Made by a program: the position numbers and the translations under genes. From positions 1,364,001-1,428,000 of the forward strand of contig NZ_CP080388.1 in NCBI RefSeq assembly GCF_030036535.1: a DNA stretch of 64,000 nucleotides, written 5' to 3'. Origin of the DNA: Agrobacterium cucumeris (GTDB lineage Bacteria > Pseudomonadota > Alphaproteobacteria > Rhizobiales > Rhizobiaceae). Shown in pieces: positions 44,712 through 54,020 of this stretch (position 1 is the stretch's first letter; each line of letters begins with the position of its first letter). The notes under the pieces were generated by a model. The model worked only from the letters and a program-made list of their open reading frames with translations, had not been told where the DNA came from and did not search any database.

Positions 44712-45655
44712 CAGGTCGCCTCCACCGCGCCATATTGGCGGATTTCACGCACGCCGAAGGCGCCGCTCACAGAGCCCATATGCAGCGCGCCGCGCAGCGC
44801 ATAGCGGTTGCGGCGAACGGCGTTAAAGCTGTTCAATGCGGCGAAGGCGGCGCAATAGACCACTTTCGAACCTGCCTTCAGCACCTGAACCACACGGCGT
44901 GCACCGGGTTTCTTTTCAGCCAGCACCCGGCCATGGGTCTGGCCGGAGCGGAAGCGGCGTTTGGCAAGCCACATGAAACTTGCGCGATTTTCCGGCACCG
45001 GCTCCGACAGCATGGCATCTTCCGCAAAGACGATACGGCCGCCGGCGGCGTGAAGATGCGAGAAGAAATGGGTGTCTTCGCCACCGCTCTGGCCGAGCGC
45101 CAGCGCGAAGCGCCGGCCTTTCACCGAGGGCGCATCCATCTTAAGCAGCGTGTTGCAGGTATAACCGGTGATGATCTCGCCGTTCACCCAGACCGGAACC
45201 GTGGAGTGGAAATCACCGCGTTTCATCCAGCCCGGCGCGTTTTCGCGGTAGACGGCCGTCACCGGGCCGAGAACGGTTTCCGCACCGGTTTCATCGGCCT
45301 TTTCCAGAAGGGCGGCCAGCCAATGCGGCGGGGCGGTTTCGTCATCGTCGATAAAGGCCAGATAATCCGCCTTGCATTCCGACAGGCAGGCATTGCGGGC
45401 AATCGAAATATTCGATTTCGGGCAATGCACATAGGTGATCTCGAAGGGGGCAGTTTCGCGCAGCCGATCGACGCTTGCCCTGGCACTCGGCTCCTCATCA
45501 TTATCCGCGACAATCAGCCGAACTGTCACGCCTTCCGGCACGTCGAGCTCGAAGAGTGACAGAAGTGTGGCGACGAGTGCCGGGCGTCTGTAGGTGCAGA
45601 TGCCGATATCGACGGTTTTCGAATCATCTGGGCGGGTGACGGTGTTGTCGGTCAT
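44711..45655 (-). CDS. exoM: Succinoglycan glucosyltransferase ExoM (GT2)
   Basis: A 314-residue family 2 glycosyltransferase. It starts VDIGICTYRRPALVATLLSL and has FIDDDETAPPHWLAALLE as the metal-binding segment, the ExoM pattern. It adds the fourth sugar (beta-1,4 glucose) in Sinorhizobium. The C-terminus has a hydrophobic stretch that may hold it to the membrane. The ATG at 45655 overlaps the exoA stop by 4 bases (ATGA), so I reject the long in-frame extension. Confidence 0.9.
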   Translation of the reverse strand: MTDNTVTRPDDSKTVDIGICTYRRPALVATLLSLFELDVPEGVTVRLIVADNDEEPSARASVDRLRETAPFEITYVHCPKSNISIARNACLSECKADYLAFIDDDETAPPHWLAALLEKADETGAETVLGPVTAVYRENAPGWMKRGDFHSTVPVWVNGEIITGYTCNTLLKMDAPSVKGRRFALALGQSGGEDTHFFSHLHAAGGRIVFAEDAMLSEPVPENRASFMWLAKRRFRSGQTHGRVLAEKKPGARRVVQVLKAGSKVVYCAAFAALNSFNAVRRNRYALRGALHMGSVSGAFGVREIRQYGAVEAT

Positions 45656-46650
45656 GAGACAGCCTTTCTTCCCCGGAATTTCAGGAGTTCCAGCCAGAAG
45701 CCGGTGGACCAGGCCAGATGCATCACCATCGCCGAAAAGGCGGCGAGCGGGCCGTATGGGTTTTTCTGACCAATTGCCATCCACAAGCCATAACCGACAC
45801 ATGCGGCGATCCAGAGGCCAAGCGGAATAAGTGCGGCCCAGTGCACAAGCGACAGCAAGGCAAAGATGGAGACCGGCAGGACGGCGAGCGGAATCATCTG
45901 GCGGATTTTCGGAATGGAGCGATGTTTCAACAGGTTCTTCGCCCGGCCGCGGCCATAGGCGAGATATTGCCGGAACAGCGGCATGACGCTGGCGCGCGGA
46001 TAATAGGTCATGCGGGTCTTGTCGGTCATCCAGATGCGGAAACCGGATTTGCGCAGCCGGAAGTCCAGCTCGGCATCCTCATTGTGGCTGAAGCTCTCGT
46101 CATAACCGCCGACTGCATCGAAAGCGGCAATCCGCATCAATGCGTGGTGGCCATGGTCTATCCAGTGGCCTTTCGCGCCTTCGCGGTGCTTGGAGCCGCC
46201 ATTGCCGAGCTTGGAATTCTGGGCGATGGCCGTCGCCTTCTGGAACAGGCCGTGGCCGACCGTATCCATGGCGACGACAACGGAATCCGCGCCGGTGCGC
46301 TCCGCATCCTCGATCAGCCGCTGGCAATAATCATCGGGATAATCGCCATGGGCATCGATGCGGATGAGATAATCGAAATCCTCGCCGAAGGTGGCGACGG
46401 CAAGGTTGATACCGGCGCTCTGGATGCGCTTCGGATTGGCAAGCAGCGTGACGCGCTCGTCCTTTGCCGCAAAGGCGGTGACGATATCGCGTGTTCCATC
46501 CGTACTGCCGCCATCGGCAACCACGATGCGGAAAAGACGCCCCTGCATTGCGACGGTGAACTTGTTGAGCAGCCCTTCGATCGTAGTTGCCTCGTTGAGG
46601 CAGGGAATGACGATCAATGTTCTGATGCCGGAATTGCCACGACCTTCCAT
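45652..46650 (-). CDS. exoA: Succinoglycan glucosyltransferase ExoA (GT2, membrane-anchored)
   Basis: A 332-residue glycosyltransferase starting RTLIVIPCLNEATTIEGLLN, with VADGGSTDGTRDIV and YLIRIDAHGDYPDDYCQRLI as donor and metal motifs. C-terminal hydrophobic segments (about 255-275 and 280-330) anchor it in the membrane. In Sinorhizobium ExoA adds the second sugar (beta-1,3 glucose) to lipid-linked galactose. Two starts are possible: ATG 46668, directly overlapping the exoL stop, and ATG 46650, preceded by GGGGG at a good distance; I prefer the latter. Confidence 0.9.
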   Translation of the reverse strand: MEGRGNSGIRTLIVIPCLNEATTIEGLLNKFTVAMQGRLFRIVVADGGSTDGTRDIVTAFAAKDERVTLLANPKRIQSAGINLAVATFGEDFDYLIRIDAHGDYPDDYCQRLIEDAERTGADSVVVAMDTVGHGLFQKATAIAQNSKLGNGGSKHREGAKGHWIDHGHHALMRIAAFDAVGGYDESFSHNEDAELDFRLRKSGFRIWMTDKTRMTYYPRASVMPLFRQYLAYGRGRAKNLLKHRSIPKIRQMIPLAVLPVSIFALLSLVHWAALIPLGLWIAACVGYGLWMAIGQKNPYGPLAAFSAMVMHLAWSTGFWLELLKFRGRKAVS

Positions 46651-46667
46651 GATTTGCCCCCTACGCA

Positions 46668-47849
46668 TTACACGGGTGAAAACTGCGCTTCACGGGCATG
46701 GCCGGAGGCGGATTTTGCAAGTGAGGACAAGTGCTGGACCAGCTGACGGCAATCGTCGCGGTCGGTGAGCCATTGTTTGCTGTCTATTGCCGAGAGGGTG
46801 TCGAAGGCGTCCGCGTAAGTTTGCGGCGTCATCTGGCCGAACAGGGCGGCGAGGTCCTCCGGGCGGGCATTCTGCAGGACAAAGCCGATATCGCGCCTGT
46901 TGATGAAGCGGGCGGTTTCCGTGCCGGCAAGCGCAATCGGCAGGGTGCCATAAAGGCAGCCCTCATACAGCCGGTTGGGCAGCAGCCAGCTGGAATTCTG
47001 GCCCTCCTCGAAAAAGTCGATCGCCCAGGTGAACTGCACCTCGTTATAGATGGCGGCAAGGTCTTCGGGGTTCTTGTAAGGCCCATGGAAATGCACATGC
47101 GGAGCGGCAGCCACGAAGCCGTCGAAATCTGAAAATTCCGAATAGGCCGGCCGACCGCGCAGGATGATTTCGACCCTGCCATCCATGCGCTTCGCGAATT
47201 CGGCAAGGATTTCGAGCGATTTGCGGCAGCGAAGCGCGCCGAACCAGCCGATTTTCCATGGCTCACCCGGGGCGGGCGGGCGCGGTTGCGGCGTGGCGGC
47301 AACGGTGGTGTCAAGCGCCAGCACCTTGTTTTCCTGCAGCAGCACGGGAAGATTAAGACCGGAAACCGGCTTGAAATAATGCTCCACGAAAGCCGGGGAA
47401 CTCGTCACCAGCAGTTTGGCGTCGCGGGCGAAATAACGCTGCGCGGCATTCAGCATCTGTCCGGGCTTGCCCTTGTTGAGAAGCAGGCGGTGAATGTCGA
47501 GACATTCATAAACCAGCGCCGGCTGCCGGGCATAGATCGACATGGCGCGTTTTGCCAGCGCCAGCATTTCCAGGTTTCTGGCAAGAATGACATCGGGCGT
47601 GGGGATATCGTGCAGGGTTTTGCCCAGCGAAAGGCTGGCTTTCGCTACCGCCGCCATGCGCTGCAGAAACTGCCCGTCGGCGGTTTCCCCAAGCACAACG
47701 GGTATGACGCCTTCAATCTCTGCCAGCCGGTTCTGTCCGCGCCGGAAGCCGGCCAGCGTGACGCGCGCCCCACCCGCAAGCAGGGTCAGCACCCGCCGGC
47801 GAATGGCGGGGTCCGACAGATCATGCGCGAGATATAGAACATGGGTCAT
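46668..47849 (-). CDS. exoL: Succinoglycan glucosyltransferase ExoL
   Basis: A 393-residue GT-B type glycosyltransferase. It starts THVLYLAHDLSDPAIRRRVL; the later WKIGWFGALRCRKSLEILAE and FEEGQNSSWLLPNRLYEGCL, YGTLPIALAGTETARFIN match ExoL. It adds the third sugar (beta-1,4 glucose) in Sinorhizobium. ATG 47849 has GGAA at a suitable distance; an ATG at 47870 has none. The gene lies about 80 bases after exoK. Confidence 0.87.
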   Translation of the reverse strand: MTHVLYLAHDLSDPAIRRRVLTLLAGGARVTLAGFRRGQNRLAEIEGVIPVVLGETADGQFLQRMAAVAKASLSLGKTLHDIPTPDVILARNLEMLALAKRAMSIYARQPALVYECLDIHRLLLNKGKPGQMLNAAQRYFARDAKLLVTSSPAFVEHYFKPVSGLNLPVLLQENKVLALDTTVAATPQPRPPAPGEPWKIGWFGALRCRKSLEILAEFAKRMDGRVEIILRGRPAYSEFSDFDGFVAAAPHVHFHGPYKNPEDLAAIYNEVQFTWAIDFFEEGQNSSWLLPNRLYEGCLYGTLPIALAGTETARFINRRDIGFVLQNARPEDLAALFGQMTPQTYADAFDTLSAIDSKQWLTDRDDCRQLVQHLSSLAKSASGHAREAQFSPV

Positions 47850-47929
47850 GCGGGGTTCCGGTTGGTTCATGCGTCAAAGACGCAGCAGATTCCGTTTGGT
47901 TCAAAAAAGCGGATCGATAAAAAATGCCG

Positions 47930-48721
47930 TTAGTTAAGGGCGCAGGCGATGGACTCTGGAAACTGGCATTTGTCGCCGAGCGCGGTGAAGGCAAAACGAT
48001 CAACGACCATCTGCGTCGCGCCGGAGTAGGAAAATTTGCCCATCCAGTCCTTCAGCGTGTCGGTGCCCCACAGGCTGAAGAAAATCTTCTGGGCGTTTTG
48101 CGGGATTTTCGTCTCGTCGGTCACTTCATGGACGAGCTTGCCGTTGACGTAATAACGCAGGCGCTGCGGCTCCCAGACGAAGGCGTAATCATTGAAACCG
48201 GCATCGGCTCCGCCTTCCACCGGCACCAGCTTCTCATTGCCGCCCTTGGCGGAAATATACTGGTTCAGCTGTACCTGGCCCGTATTCCTGCCCAGCACCT
48301 CGAAGTCGATTTCATCATGCGGCTTTTTATCGGTCGGGCCGATATAGGTGAAGAAGGCGGAGTTCAGCCCGGAGCCGGTGGCAGCCTTCATGCGTGCCTC
48401 ATAGGTGCCATAGCGATAACGGCCCTTGGTCTGGATTTCACCGCAGGCGAAATTGCGCTCCCCGGCCTTGGCTTCCTCGAAACCAAGCGTGAGCTGGCCG
48501 TTTTCCACCGTCGCCAGCTTCTTCGACCAGGTGCAGTTCTGATGCGCGCCGTTGTTCCAGCCATCGGAGACATACCAGAAGCTTCTGTCCATCTGGTCGA
48601 AGTTCTCGATGAAGGACGTGCCGTTGCCTTCCTGTGCATGAAGCGGTGCTGCCAAAGCCGTGGCCGAGAGGGCTGCGGCGAGAAGAATGCGTGTCTGAAC
48701 GCGGGTGACAAATGTTGTCAT
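47930..48721 (-). CDS. exoK: Secreted endo-beta-1,3-1,4-glycanase ExoK (GH16)
   Basis: A 263-residue secreted glycanase that cuts nascent succinoglycan and sets its molecular weight. A signal peptide (about 1-29, ending PLHAQ) is followed by the GH16 fold. The catalytic motif DEIDFE places the nucleophile at E137 and the acid/base at E141. The substrate-cleft residues FWYVSDGWNNGAHQNCTWSK and FFTYIGPTDKKPHDE are typical. The ATG at 48721 follows GAGGTG. It lies 4 bases after exoH. Confidence 0.93.
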   Translation of the reverse strand: MTTFVTRVQTRILLAAALSATALAAPLHAQEGNGTSFIENFDQMDRSFWYVSDGWNNGAHQNCTWSKKLATVENGQLTLGFEEAKAGERNFACGEIQTKGRYRYGTYEARMKAATGSGLNSAFFTYIGPTDKKPHDEIDFEVLGRNTGQVQLNQYISAKGGNEKLVPVEGGADAGFNDYAFVWEPQRLRYYVNGKLVHEVTDETKIPQNAQKIFFSLWGTDTLKDWMGKFSYSGATQMVVDRFAFTALGDKCQFPESIACALN

Positions 48722-48725
48722 TGGT

Positions 48726-49874
48726 TCACCTCTGTCGTTGCGAATAAAGTGTTTCGGATGTGGGCGGGCCGATGATGGCGCCCCGTTTTGCCGCAAAATC
48801 GGCTTTCGGCTTGGATTTGCCGTTGCGGCTTCCCGTCAATACGCCATAGACGGCCGGCAGGTATTTGCGGGTCTGGGCGTTGCTGACCACCAGAATGGCA
48901 AAGGCCGACAGCGTCGCGCTGATATAGAAGGCGGGATAGAAATCCGGCCCGCCCCTGTTCCACACCATCCACATGATGACGAGCAACGGATAATGGGCGC
49001 AGAATATCCAGAAGCTCAGGCTGCCGGTCTCGGCAAGCCGCTGGCCAAGCCGGCTGCGGATCAGTATCGAGGAAGAGACCCAGAAGCCGAGCGCGCCGAA
49101 GACGGCCAAAAGATTGCGCGACATGTTGAGCCAGAAGGTGAATTCCGGGCCGGTGAAATAAAGGCCGGTGGCCAGCATGGCCGAAGCGGCAAAGGTCAGC
49201 GCCATGATCGGCACGGCGTAAGGATCGAGTGCCTTGACATCGACCCGATGCAGGGCAAGTGCAATGCCGAGCGAAAAACTGAAAAGGATGGATTTCTTCT
49301 GAACGATGAAGATCGTCAAATCAGGCATGGCGGTGATGATGAGCAGGATTGCCAGCGTTGGCAGCGCGAAACGGCGCATCAGAAAGGCAAGCACCGGCGA
49401 CAGCAGAATGCAGACAAAGAGATCACGCAGGAAATACAGCGGCACGTTGACCGGCAGCTCTTCAAGCGCCGTTCCGTGACTAATGATTTCCCGCGGGCTG
49501 GCGTTCCACAGATCAGGGAAATAGCCGACGCCAAGGTCGAACAGCTGGATAAGCAGCACGGCGGCAAACAGTGCGCCATTCCACAGAAGGAAGGGCAGCA
49601 GCACGGTTTTCGACTTGGAGCGGATCGTCGCCGGATAATCGAAACCGCTCATGCCGCGGCGAAACAGCAGGTAACCGGAAATGGCGCTGAGACAGGGCAC
49701 GCCAATGCGAAACAGCGCATCTCCCAGAAAAACCCGCAGCCAGTCAAAGAAGCCATAAAGGCCAAGAAATGGGCTGGTTTCGGCATCGTGCGGCACATGG
49801 ACGAACACGATTCCTGAAATCAACAATATGCGCATCAAATTGATACGGGAGGATAGGTTCTGATCGACAGTCAC
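48726..49874 (-). CDS. exoH: Succinoglycan succinyltransferase ExoH (acyltransferase 3)
   Basis: A 382-residue integral membrane acyltransferase with about 10 hydrophobic segments. It begins SSRINLMRILLISGIVFVHV, and the catalytic-type His is in FVHVPHDAE. FRIGVPCLSAISGYLLFR is the second family motif. It adds succinate to the polymer, which affects processing and symbiotic activity in Sinorhizobium. The start is a GTG at 49874 preceded by AGGGGTGA; the longer in-frame version has a charged, poor N-terminus. First gene of the exoHKLAMONP operon. Confidence 0.88.
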   Translation of the reverse strand: MTVDQNLSSRINLMRILLISGIVFVHVPHDAETSPFLGLYGFFDWLRVFLGDALFRIGVPCLSAISGYLLFRRGMSGFDYPATIRSKSKTVLLPFLLWNGALFAAVLLIQLFDLGVGYFPDLWNASPREIISHGTALEELPVNVPLYFLRDLFVCILLSPVLAFLMRRFALPTLAILLIITAMPDLTIFIVQKKSILFSFSLGIALALHRVDVKALDPYAVPIMALTFAASAMLATGLYFTGPEFTFWLNMSRNLLAVFGALGFWVSSSILIRSRLGQRLAETGSLSFWIFCAHYPLLVIMWMVWNRGGPDFYPAFYISATLSAFAILVVSNAQTRKYLPAVYGVLTGSRNGKSKPKADFAAKRGAIIGPPTSETLYSQRQR

Positions 49875-50245
49875 ATCAGTCACCCCTATTGGGCGGCGTC
49901 TCCCCACGCCGCGTTGCAACCAGAGCGAACTTAAGCCCGCACTGGAAAGTCTGGTTTCGACTTTGGGATAAAATGTGGCGACGCGGGAAAAACACAAGAT
50001 TAGATTTTGCGGGTGATTGTCTGGCCTTAGCGCTATTTCTGCGGCCGAGAAAAATCAAAGTGCTGAAATAAATAGAGTTTTTTAAAAATCACGCATCGTT
50101 AAAAATCGCTGAAGCGTGTGAATTTGTCATTTGTCGTGATGTTGCGCTGCAAAAAGAGGGGCGGCGCCACCTTGTCGAGTTCAATGAAATCACCGCGACA
50201 AGGTGGCTTAACGGCGGAAATGAGGCGCGTTTTTTCGTGAGATTT
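49875..50245. other. 371-base intergenic region between exoH and exoT
   Basis: Contains the exoH operon promoter region, with AT-rich sequence at about 50060-50115 (runs such as TTTTTTAAAAATCAC), the kind of site bound by MucR/Ros in related species (inference), and a perfect 12-bp hairpin near exoT. No coding frame is convincing. Confidence 0.55.
50166..50207. repeat. Perfect 12-bp inverted repeat downstream of exoT
   Basis: GCCACCTTGTCG and CGACAAGGTGGC with an 18-base loop, 39 bases past the exoT stop. On the minus strand a CTCTTTTTG run follows 10 bases later, so it may be the exoT terminator. Confidence 0.65.
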
Positions 50246-51724
50246 CTAACCTTGGGTTGCGGCACCCCGCATGCGCCGCGATTTCACCATTCCGAGAATT
50301 TTCCCCAGCAGCGCGCGTTCCGTCAACAGGATCAGCAACGCATAGATGACGCCGCCGACGGCCGCGCCGACGAGAACCTGAAGGGTGGCGCTCGGGATGC
50401 GGTCTGCAAGCACATGAAGCAGATAACGCACCGAAACCGCCATGATCAACGCTGCGATCATTGGCCTGCTGCTGACATAGAGGCCGCGGAGAAACGGCGT
50501 GTCGCTTGCCTTGAACACCGCCCAGGAATAGGCGACCAGCGTCACCGCATTGACGATGCAGAGCCAAACCATGGCATCTATCAGCGTGCCATAAATCGCG
50601 GCGAGCCAGACGGCTAGCGTGGTCACGATGGCGCGGAGCGTCGCAGACCAGAACAGTACACGGCCGTAACCCGCACCCTTCAAATACGGGATGAAGGTGC
50701 TGCACGGTGTCAAAATGGCTTTCGACAGGGCGAGCAGACCGAGGACCGGCCAGGCATAGGCCCAGTTTTGCCCGAAGATGACCAGCATGGCCGGTTCGGC
50801 CACTGCCCAGAGGCCGAACATCATCGGCGCAAGCAGCACGGTCAGCACCTGCGTGCTGAACATCAGGGCGTCGCGACGGCGCTGCGGATCGTCCATCATT
50901 CGGCTGAAGGCGGGAAACAAAACCCCCATGACGGCGGATAGTACCACCTGATTGGGAATGCTGGCAAAGCGGTTGGAGGCGGAATAGGCGCCGGCATCGG
51001 CAAGGCCAAGATGCCGGGCGATCACCACCATCGGCGACTGGAAGGTGACGAAGTTGGCGATTTCCGACCCCATCAGGCCGGAGCTGAAGCCGAGCAGCGG
51101 CACCAGACGGCGCGGTTTCATGACGAAGCGCGGGCAATAACGGGAAACGGCATAAAGCCCGACAAGCCGGATGAGGGCAGCTGCGAAAAGCTGGATGATG
51201 AGCGCCCAGACCCCGAAGCCAAGAAGCGCCAGAGCCACTGCGACCACCGCCGCGATGCTTTCCGATGCCATGCTCCACAGCGCGTCCTTGCTGAAGTTCA
51301 TGCGCCGGGCAAGCAGCGAATAGGCGACATCACCGGCCAGCTGCAGCGGAATGAGAAACGCCATGATGCGCAGGAGATAAGCGCTCTCCACTGCGCCCAG
51401 CAGCCCGCCGAAAAATTCCGCGAAGATGTAAAGAACAGCGGCCATGGTGCAGGAAATCGCCAGATTGGCCCAGAAGACGGTATGGATCGTATCCATATCT
51501 TCTTCCTTTTCGACAATCAGCGCCGATGTCAGCCCCGCGCCGGCAATCATGGTCAGGAACTGTACAACCGTAAGTCCTACCGCGACGACGCCGAATTCTT
51601 CCGGGGAAAGCAGTCTTGCGAGAATGGGGACCGTGACAAACTTAAGCCCGAATGTCCCTGTTTTTGACAGGACGCTCCACCCCACATTGGTGGTGATGGT
51701 CTTTACATTTGGAGCTGGGGGCAT
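50246..51724 (-). CDS. exoT: Succinoglycan repeat-unit flippase ExoT (Wzx-like)
   Basis: A 492-residue membrane protein with about 12-14 hydrophobic segments, of the MATE/Wzx polysaccharide flippase type; Sinorhizobium ExoT has about 494. It begins GWSVLSKTGTFGLKFVTVPI and LARLLSPEEFGVVAVGLTVV. It moves the finished lipid-linked octasaccharide across the inner membrane. It is divergent from exoW with about 119 bases between starts. The order exoH, exoT without exoI differs from Sinorhizobium. Confidence 0.9.
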   Translation of the reverse strand: MPPAPNVKTITTNVGWSVLSKTGTFGLKFVTVPILARLLSPEEFGVVAVGLTVVQFLTMIAGAGLTSALIVEKEEDMDTIHTVFWANLAISCTMAAVLYIFAEFFGGLLGAVESAYLLRIMAFLIPLQLAGDVAYSLLARRMNFSKDALWSMASESIAAVVAVALALLGFGVWALIIQLFAAALIRLVGLYAVSRYCPRFVMKPRRLVPLLGFSSGLMGSEIANFVTFQSPMVVIARHLGLADAGAYSASNRFASIPNQVVLSAVMGVLFPAFSRMMDDPQRRRDALMFSTQVLTVLLAPMMFGLWAVAEPAMLVIFGQNWAYAWPVLGLLALSKAILTPCSTFIPYLKGAGYGRVLFWSATLRAIVTTLAVWLAAIYGTLIDAMVWLCIVNAVTLVAYSWAVFKASDTPFLRGLYVSSRPMIAALIMAVSVRYLLHVLADRIPSATLQVLVGAAVGGVIYALLILLTERALLGKILGMVKSRRMRGAATQG

Positions 51725-51843
51725 ACAAGCATCCTGTTTCTGGAGGCCGGCGGGGAGGATCGCCGGTTGGGAGTTGCCGATACCATCGGGGCCGCTTTTA
51801 GGATCGGGCCCGACACTTCTTGATCAACGCAAGGGGCGAAACA

Positions 51844-52809
51844 ATGGCAAGATTTACTGTCGTCATTCCCTATTACCAAAAGCAGCACGGAATTCTTGGA
51901 CGTGCACTCGCATCGGTTTTTGCGCAGACTTACCAGGATTTCGATCTTGTCATCGTCGATGACGAATCGCCATATCCGATCGAAAGCGAACTTGCGGAAC
52001 TTTCGCAGGGTGAGAAAGACCGGATTCTTGTCATTAAGCAGGCCAATGGCGGGCCTGGCGGCGCGCGCAATACCGGTCTCGTCAATGTGCCTGCTGGTAG
52101 CGACTACGTCGCTTTTCTCGATTCCGACGATATCTGGACGCCCGATCATCTGCAGAATGCTGCCTTCGCGCTTGAGACCTATCGCGGCGAGTGCTACTGG
52201 GCATCGATGCAGGCAAGTGACGAATTTTATTACCATTTTGCCATTTCGGAACTGGAAAAGAACGAAGGTGCGGCAAGGCTTTCCGAGAAGCCGCTGGTGA
52301 TCGAACTACCGGATCTCGCAAGCGTCATGCTGCGCAACTGGAGTTTCCTGCACCTCTCCTGCATGGTGATCGGCCGTCCGCTGTTTGAAAAGATACGCTT
52401 CGATCCGGCGCTGAGACTGGCTGCGGAAGATGTGCTGTTTTTTTGCGATTGCATCCTTGCATCGAAGCGGACGCTTCTATGTGACGATGCCGGTGCGATG
52501 CGCGGCATGGGCGTCAATATCTTCCACAGCATCGACAATACCTCGCCGGAATTCCTGCGCCAGCAGTTCAATACCTGGGTAGCGCTCGACACTCTGGAGG
52601 GACGTTTTTCCCGTCGGCCGGCCGATGTGGCGTCAATCGCTTCCTATAAAAACACGGCCCGTAAACAGGCGCTGTGGAGCCAGGCGGGCAATCTGAAACG
52701 GCGTAAAATTCCCGAGTTCGGGTTGCTCCTGAAGTGGGCAATGCGCGATCCCGCACTTCTTCGGGCCGCTTTTGAGCTCGGTGCAGGAAAAATCGTTCGC
52801 ACAAGATGA
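51844..52809 (+). CDS. exoW: Succinoglycan glucosyltransferase ExoW (GT2)
   Basis: A 321-residue family 2 glycosyltransferase: RFTVVIPYYQKQHGILGRAL, VIVDDESPYPIESE, and AFLDSDDIWTPDHLQ as metal motif. It adds the seventh sugar (beta-1,3 glucose) in Sinorhizobium. The frame opens upstream, but ATG 51844 follows AAGGGGCG and starts the catalytic domain. It is on the plus strand, unlike most of the cluster, and is followed after 51 bases by exoV. Confidence 0.9.
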   Translation: MARFTVVIPYYQKQHGILGRALASVFAQTYQDFDLVIVDDESPYPIESELAELSQGEKDRILVIKQANGGPGGARNTGLVNVPAGSDYVAFLDSDDIWTPDHLQNAAFALETYRGECYWASMQASDEFYYHFAISELEKNEGAARLSEKPLVIELPDLASVMLRNWSFLHLSCMVIGRPLFEKIRFDPALRLAAEDVLFFCDCILASKRTLLCDDAGAMRGMGVNIFHSIDNTSPEFLRQQFNTWVALDTLEGRFSRRPADVASIASYKNTARKQALWSQAGNLKRRKIPEFGLLLKWAMRDPALLRAAFELGAGKIVRTR

Positions 52810-52860
52810 GCGAATTCTCGCCTGCAAGAATTTATATGTTTTTCACCCAGGAGTGACCTC

Positions 52861-53829
52861 ATGAAACCTTACCACTGGGAATCGCATCATGGCAATTTCG
52901 GTGACGATCTCAATCTGTGGCTGTGGGATTTTCTGCTTCCGGGCCTGCGCGATGTGCATGACGATGTGATGCTCGTCGGTGTCGGCACCGTTCTCAACGA
53001 CACCCTGCTGCCGGCAAAGCAGCGCAAGCTGGTGATCGGCAGCGGTTATGGTTATGGCGCGGTGCCGGATACGGGCACCGGGTTCTGGGATATTCGCTGC
53101 GTGCGCGGCGAAAAAACCGCCGCCAAGCTCGGGCTTTCGCCAGAAATGGGCATCGTCGATCCCGCCGTCATGGTCACCGAGATGCCGGACTTCAAAGGCC
53201 TTCCGAAAATCCACAAGAAGACCTTCGTTCCCCATTGGGAATCGGCGGAATTCGGCATGTGGGAAACGGTGTGCGAACCGGCGGGGCTGACCTATCTCGA
53301 CCCGCGCGGCGAGGCGAAGGCGGTCATCCGTGCCATTGCCCAGTCGGAATTCATCGTCGCCGAATCCATGCATGGTGCAATCCTTGCCGATGCCTTCCGC
53401 GTGCCATGGGTGGCGGTCAGCACATCCCCCTCGATCAACAGCTTCAAATGGAGCGATTGGGCAGGCACCGTCGGCGTGGAATATCAGCCGCGTTACGTAC
53501 CGGTTTCCACCCGTGCCGAGGCGGCAAAAAAGGGCTCGCGCTTCTGGGGCATGAATTTTCCGCCGCCGCCAGCCCCTGTTATTGCCGAGACAGGCTCAGT
53601 CTCGGTGCATGAGAGCTCCGCGCATGAGGGTGATGTGCTGGTGCGGTCGCAGGAAACGCAATCGATGTCGCTGCGCAAACTGGCAAAGCAGGTGCTGGCT
53701 GCACCTTCCACCCTGGCGCTCTGGCAGGCAAGCCGGGCGGAGCCGCGTCTCAGCCCGGATGGCAGGCTGGAAGAACGCAAGGAGCGTTTTTCCGCCGTGC
53801 TGGAAACGATCAAGCGGGATTATCTCTAG
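52861..53829 (+). CDS. exoV: Succinoglycan pyruvyltransferase (ketalase) ExoV
   Basis: A 322-residue polysaccharide pyruvyltransferase that caps the terminal glucose with a pyruvate ketal. It starts KPYHWESHHGNFGDDLNLWL, the hallmark of ExoV-like enzymes (FGDDLN), and has EFIVAESMHGAILADAFRVP as the conserved C-terminal motif with SMHGAI. The ATG at 52861 is preceded by AGGAG. Last in the two-gene exoWV unit; convergent with exoU, with a palindromic element between. Confidence 0.93.
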   Translation: MKPYHWESHHGNFGDDLNLWLWDFLLPGLRDVHDDVMLVGVGTVLNDTLLPAKQRKLVIGSGYGYGAVPDTGTGFWDIRCVRGEKTAAKLGLSPEMGIVDPAVMVTEMPDFKGLPKIHKKTFVPHWESAEFGMWETVCEPAGLTYLDPRGEAKAVIRAIAQSEFIVAESMHGAILADAFRVPWVAVSTSPSINSFKWSDWAGTVGVEYQPRYVPVSTRAEAAKKGSRFWGMNFPPPPAPVIAETGSVSVHESSAHEGDVLVRSQETQSMSLRKLAKQVLAAPSTLALWQASRAEPRLSPDGRLEERKERFSAVLETIKRDYL

Positions 53830-53888
53830 GGGCGAAAGCACCGGATGGGGTAAAGTTTGCCTGGAAGAGAGGTCACCGACCTCTTCGT

Positions 53889-53975
53889 CGTCATCCTCGG
53901 GCTTGTCCCGAGGATCCGCAGCCGACCGATTTTATGCGACGTGATTAGATCCTCGGGGCAGGCCCGAGGATGACG
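53889..53975. repeat. Paired palindromic element between exoV and exoU
   Basis: Two units, CGTCATCCTCGGGCTTGTCC... at 53889-53916 and the inverted copy ending ...CCCGAGGATGACG at 53948-53975, match at 26 of 28 positions when one is reverse-complemented. Each unit is itself a hairpin (ATCCTCGGG and CCCGAGGAT). This is the alphaproteobacterial GTCATCCTCGGGCTTGTCCC type of repeat. Confidence 0.85.
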
Positions 53976-54020
53976 TCAGAGTATTGAGCGCGGTGTTGCC
54001 CAATCCAGTCCATTCTTCCC

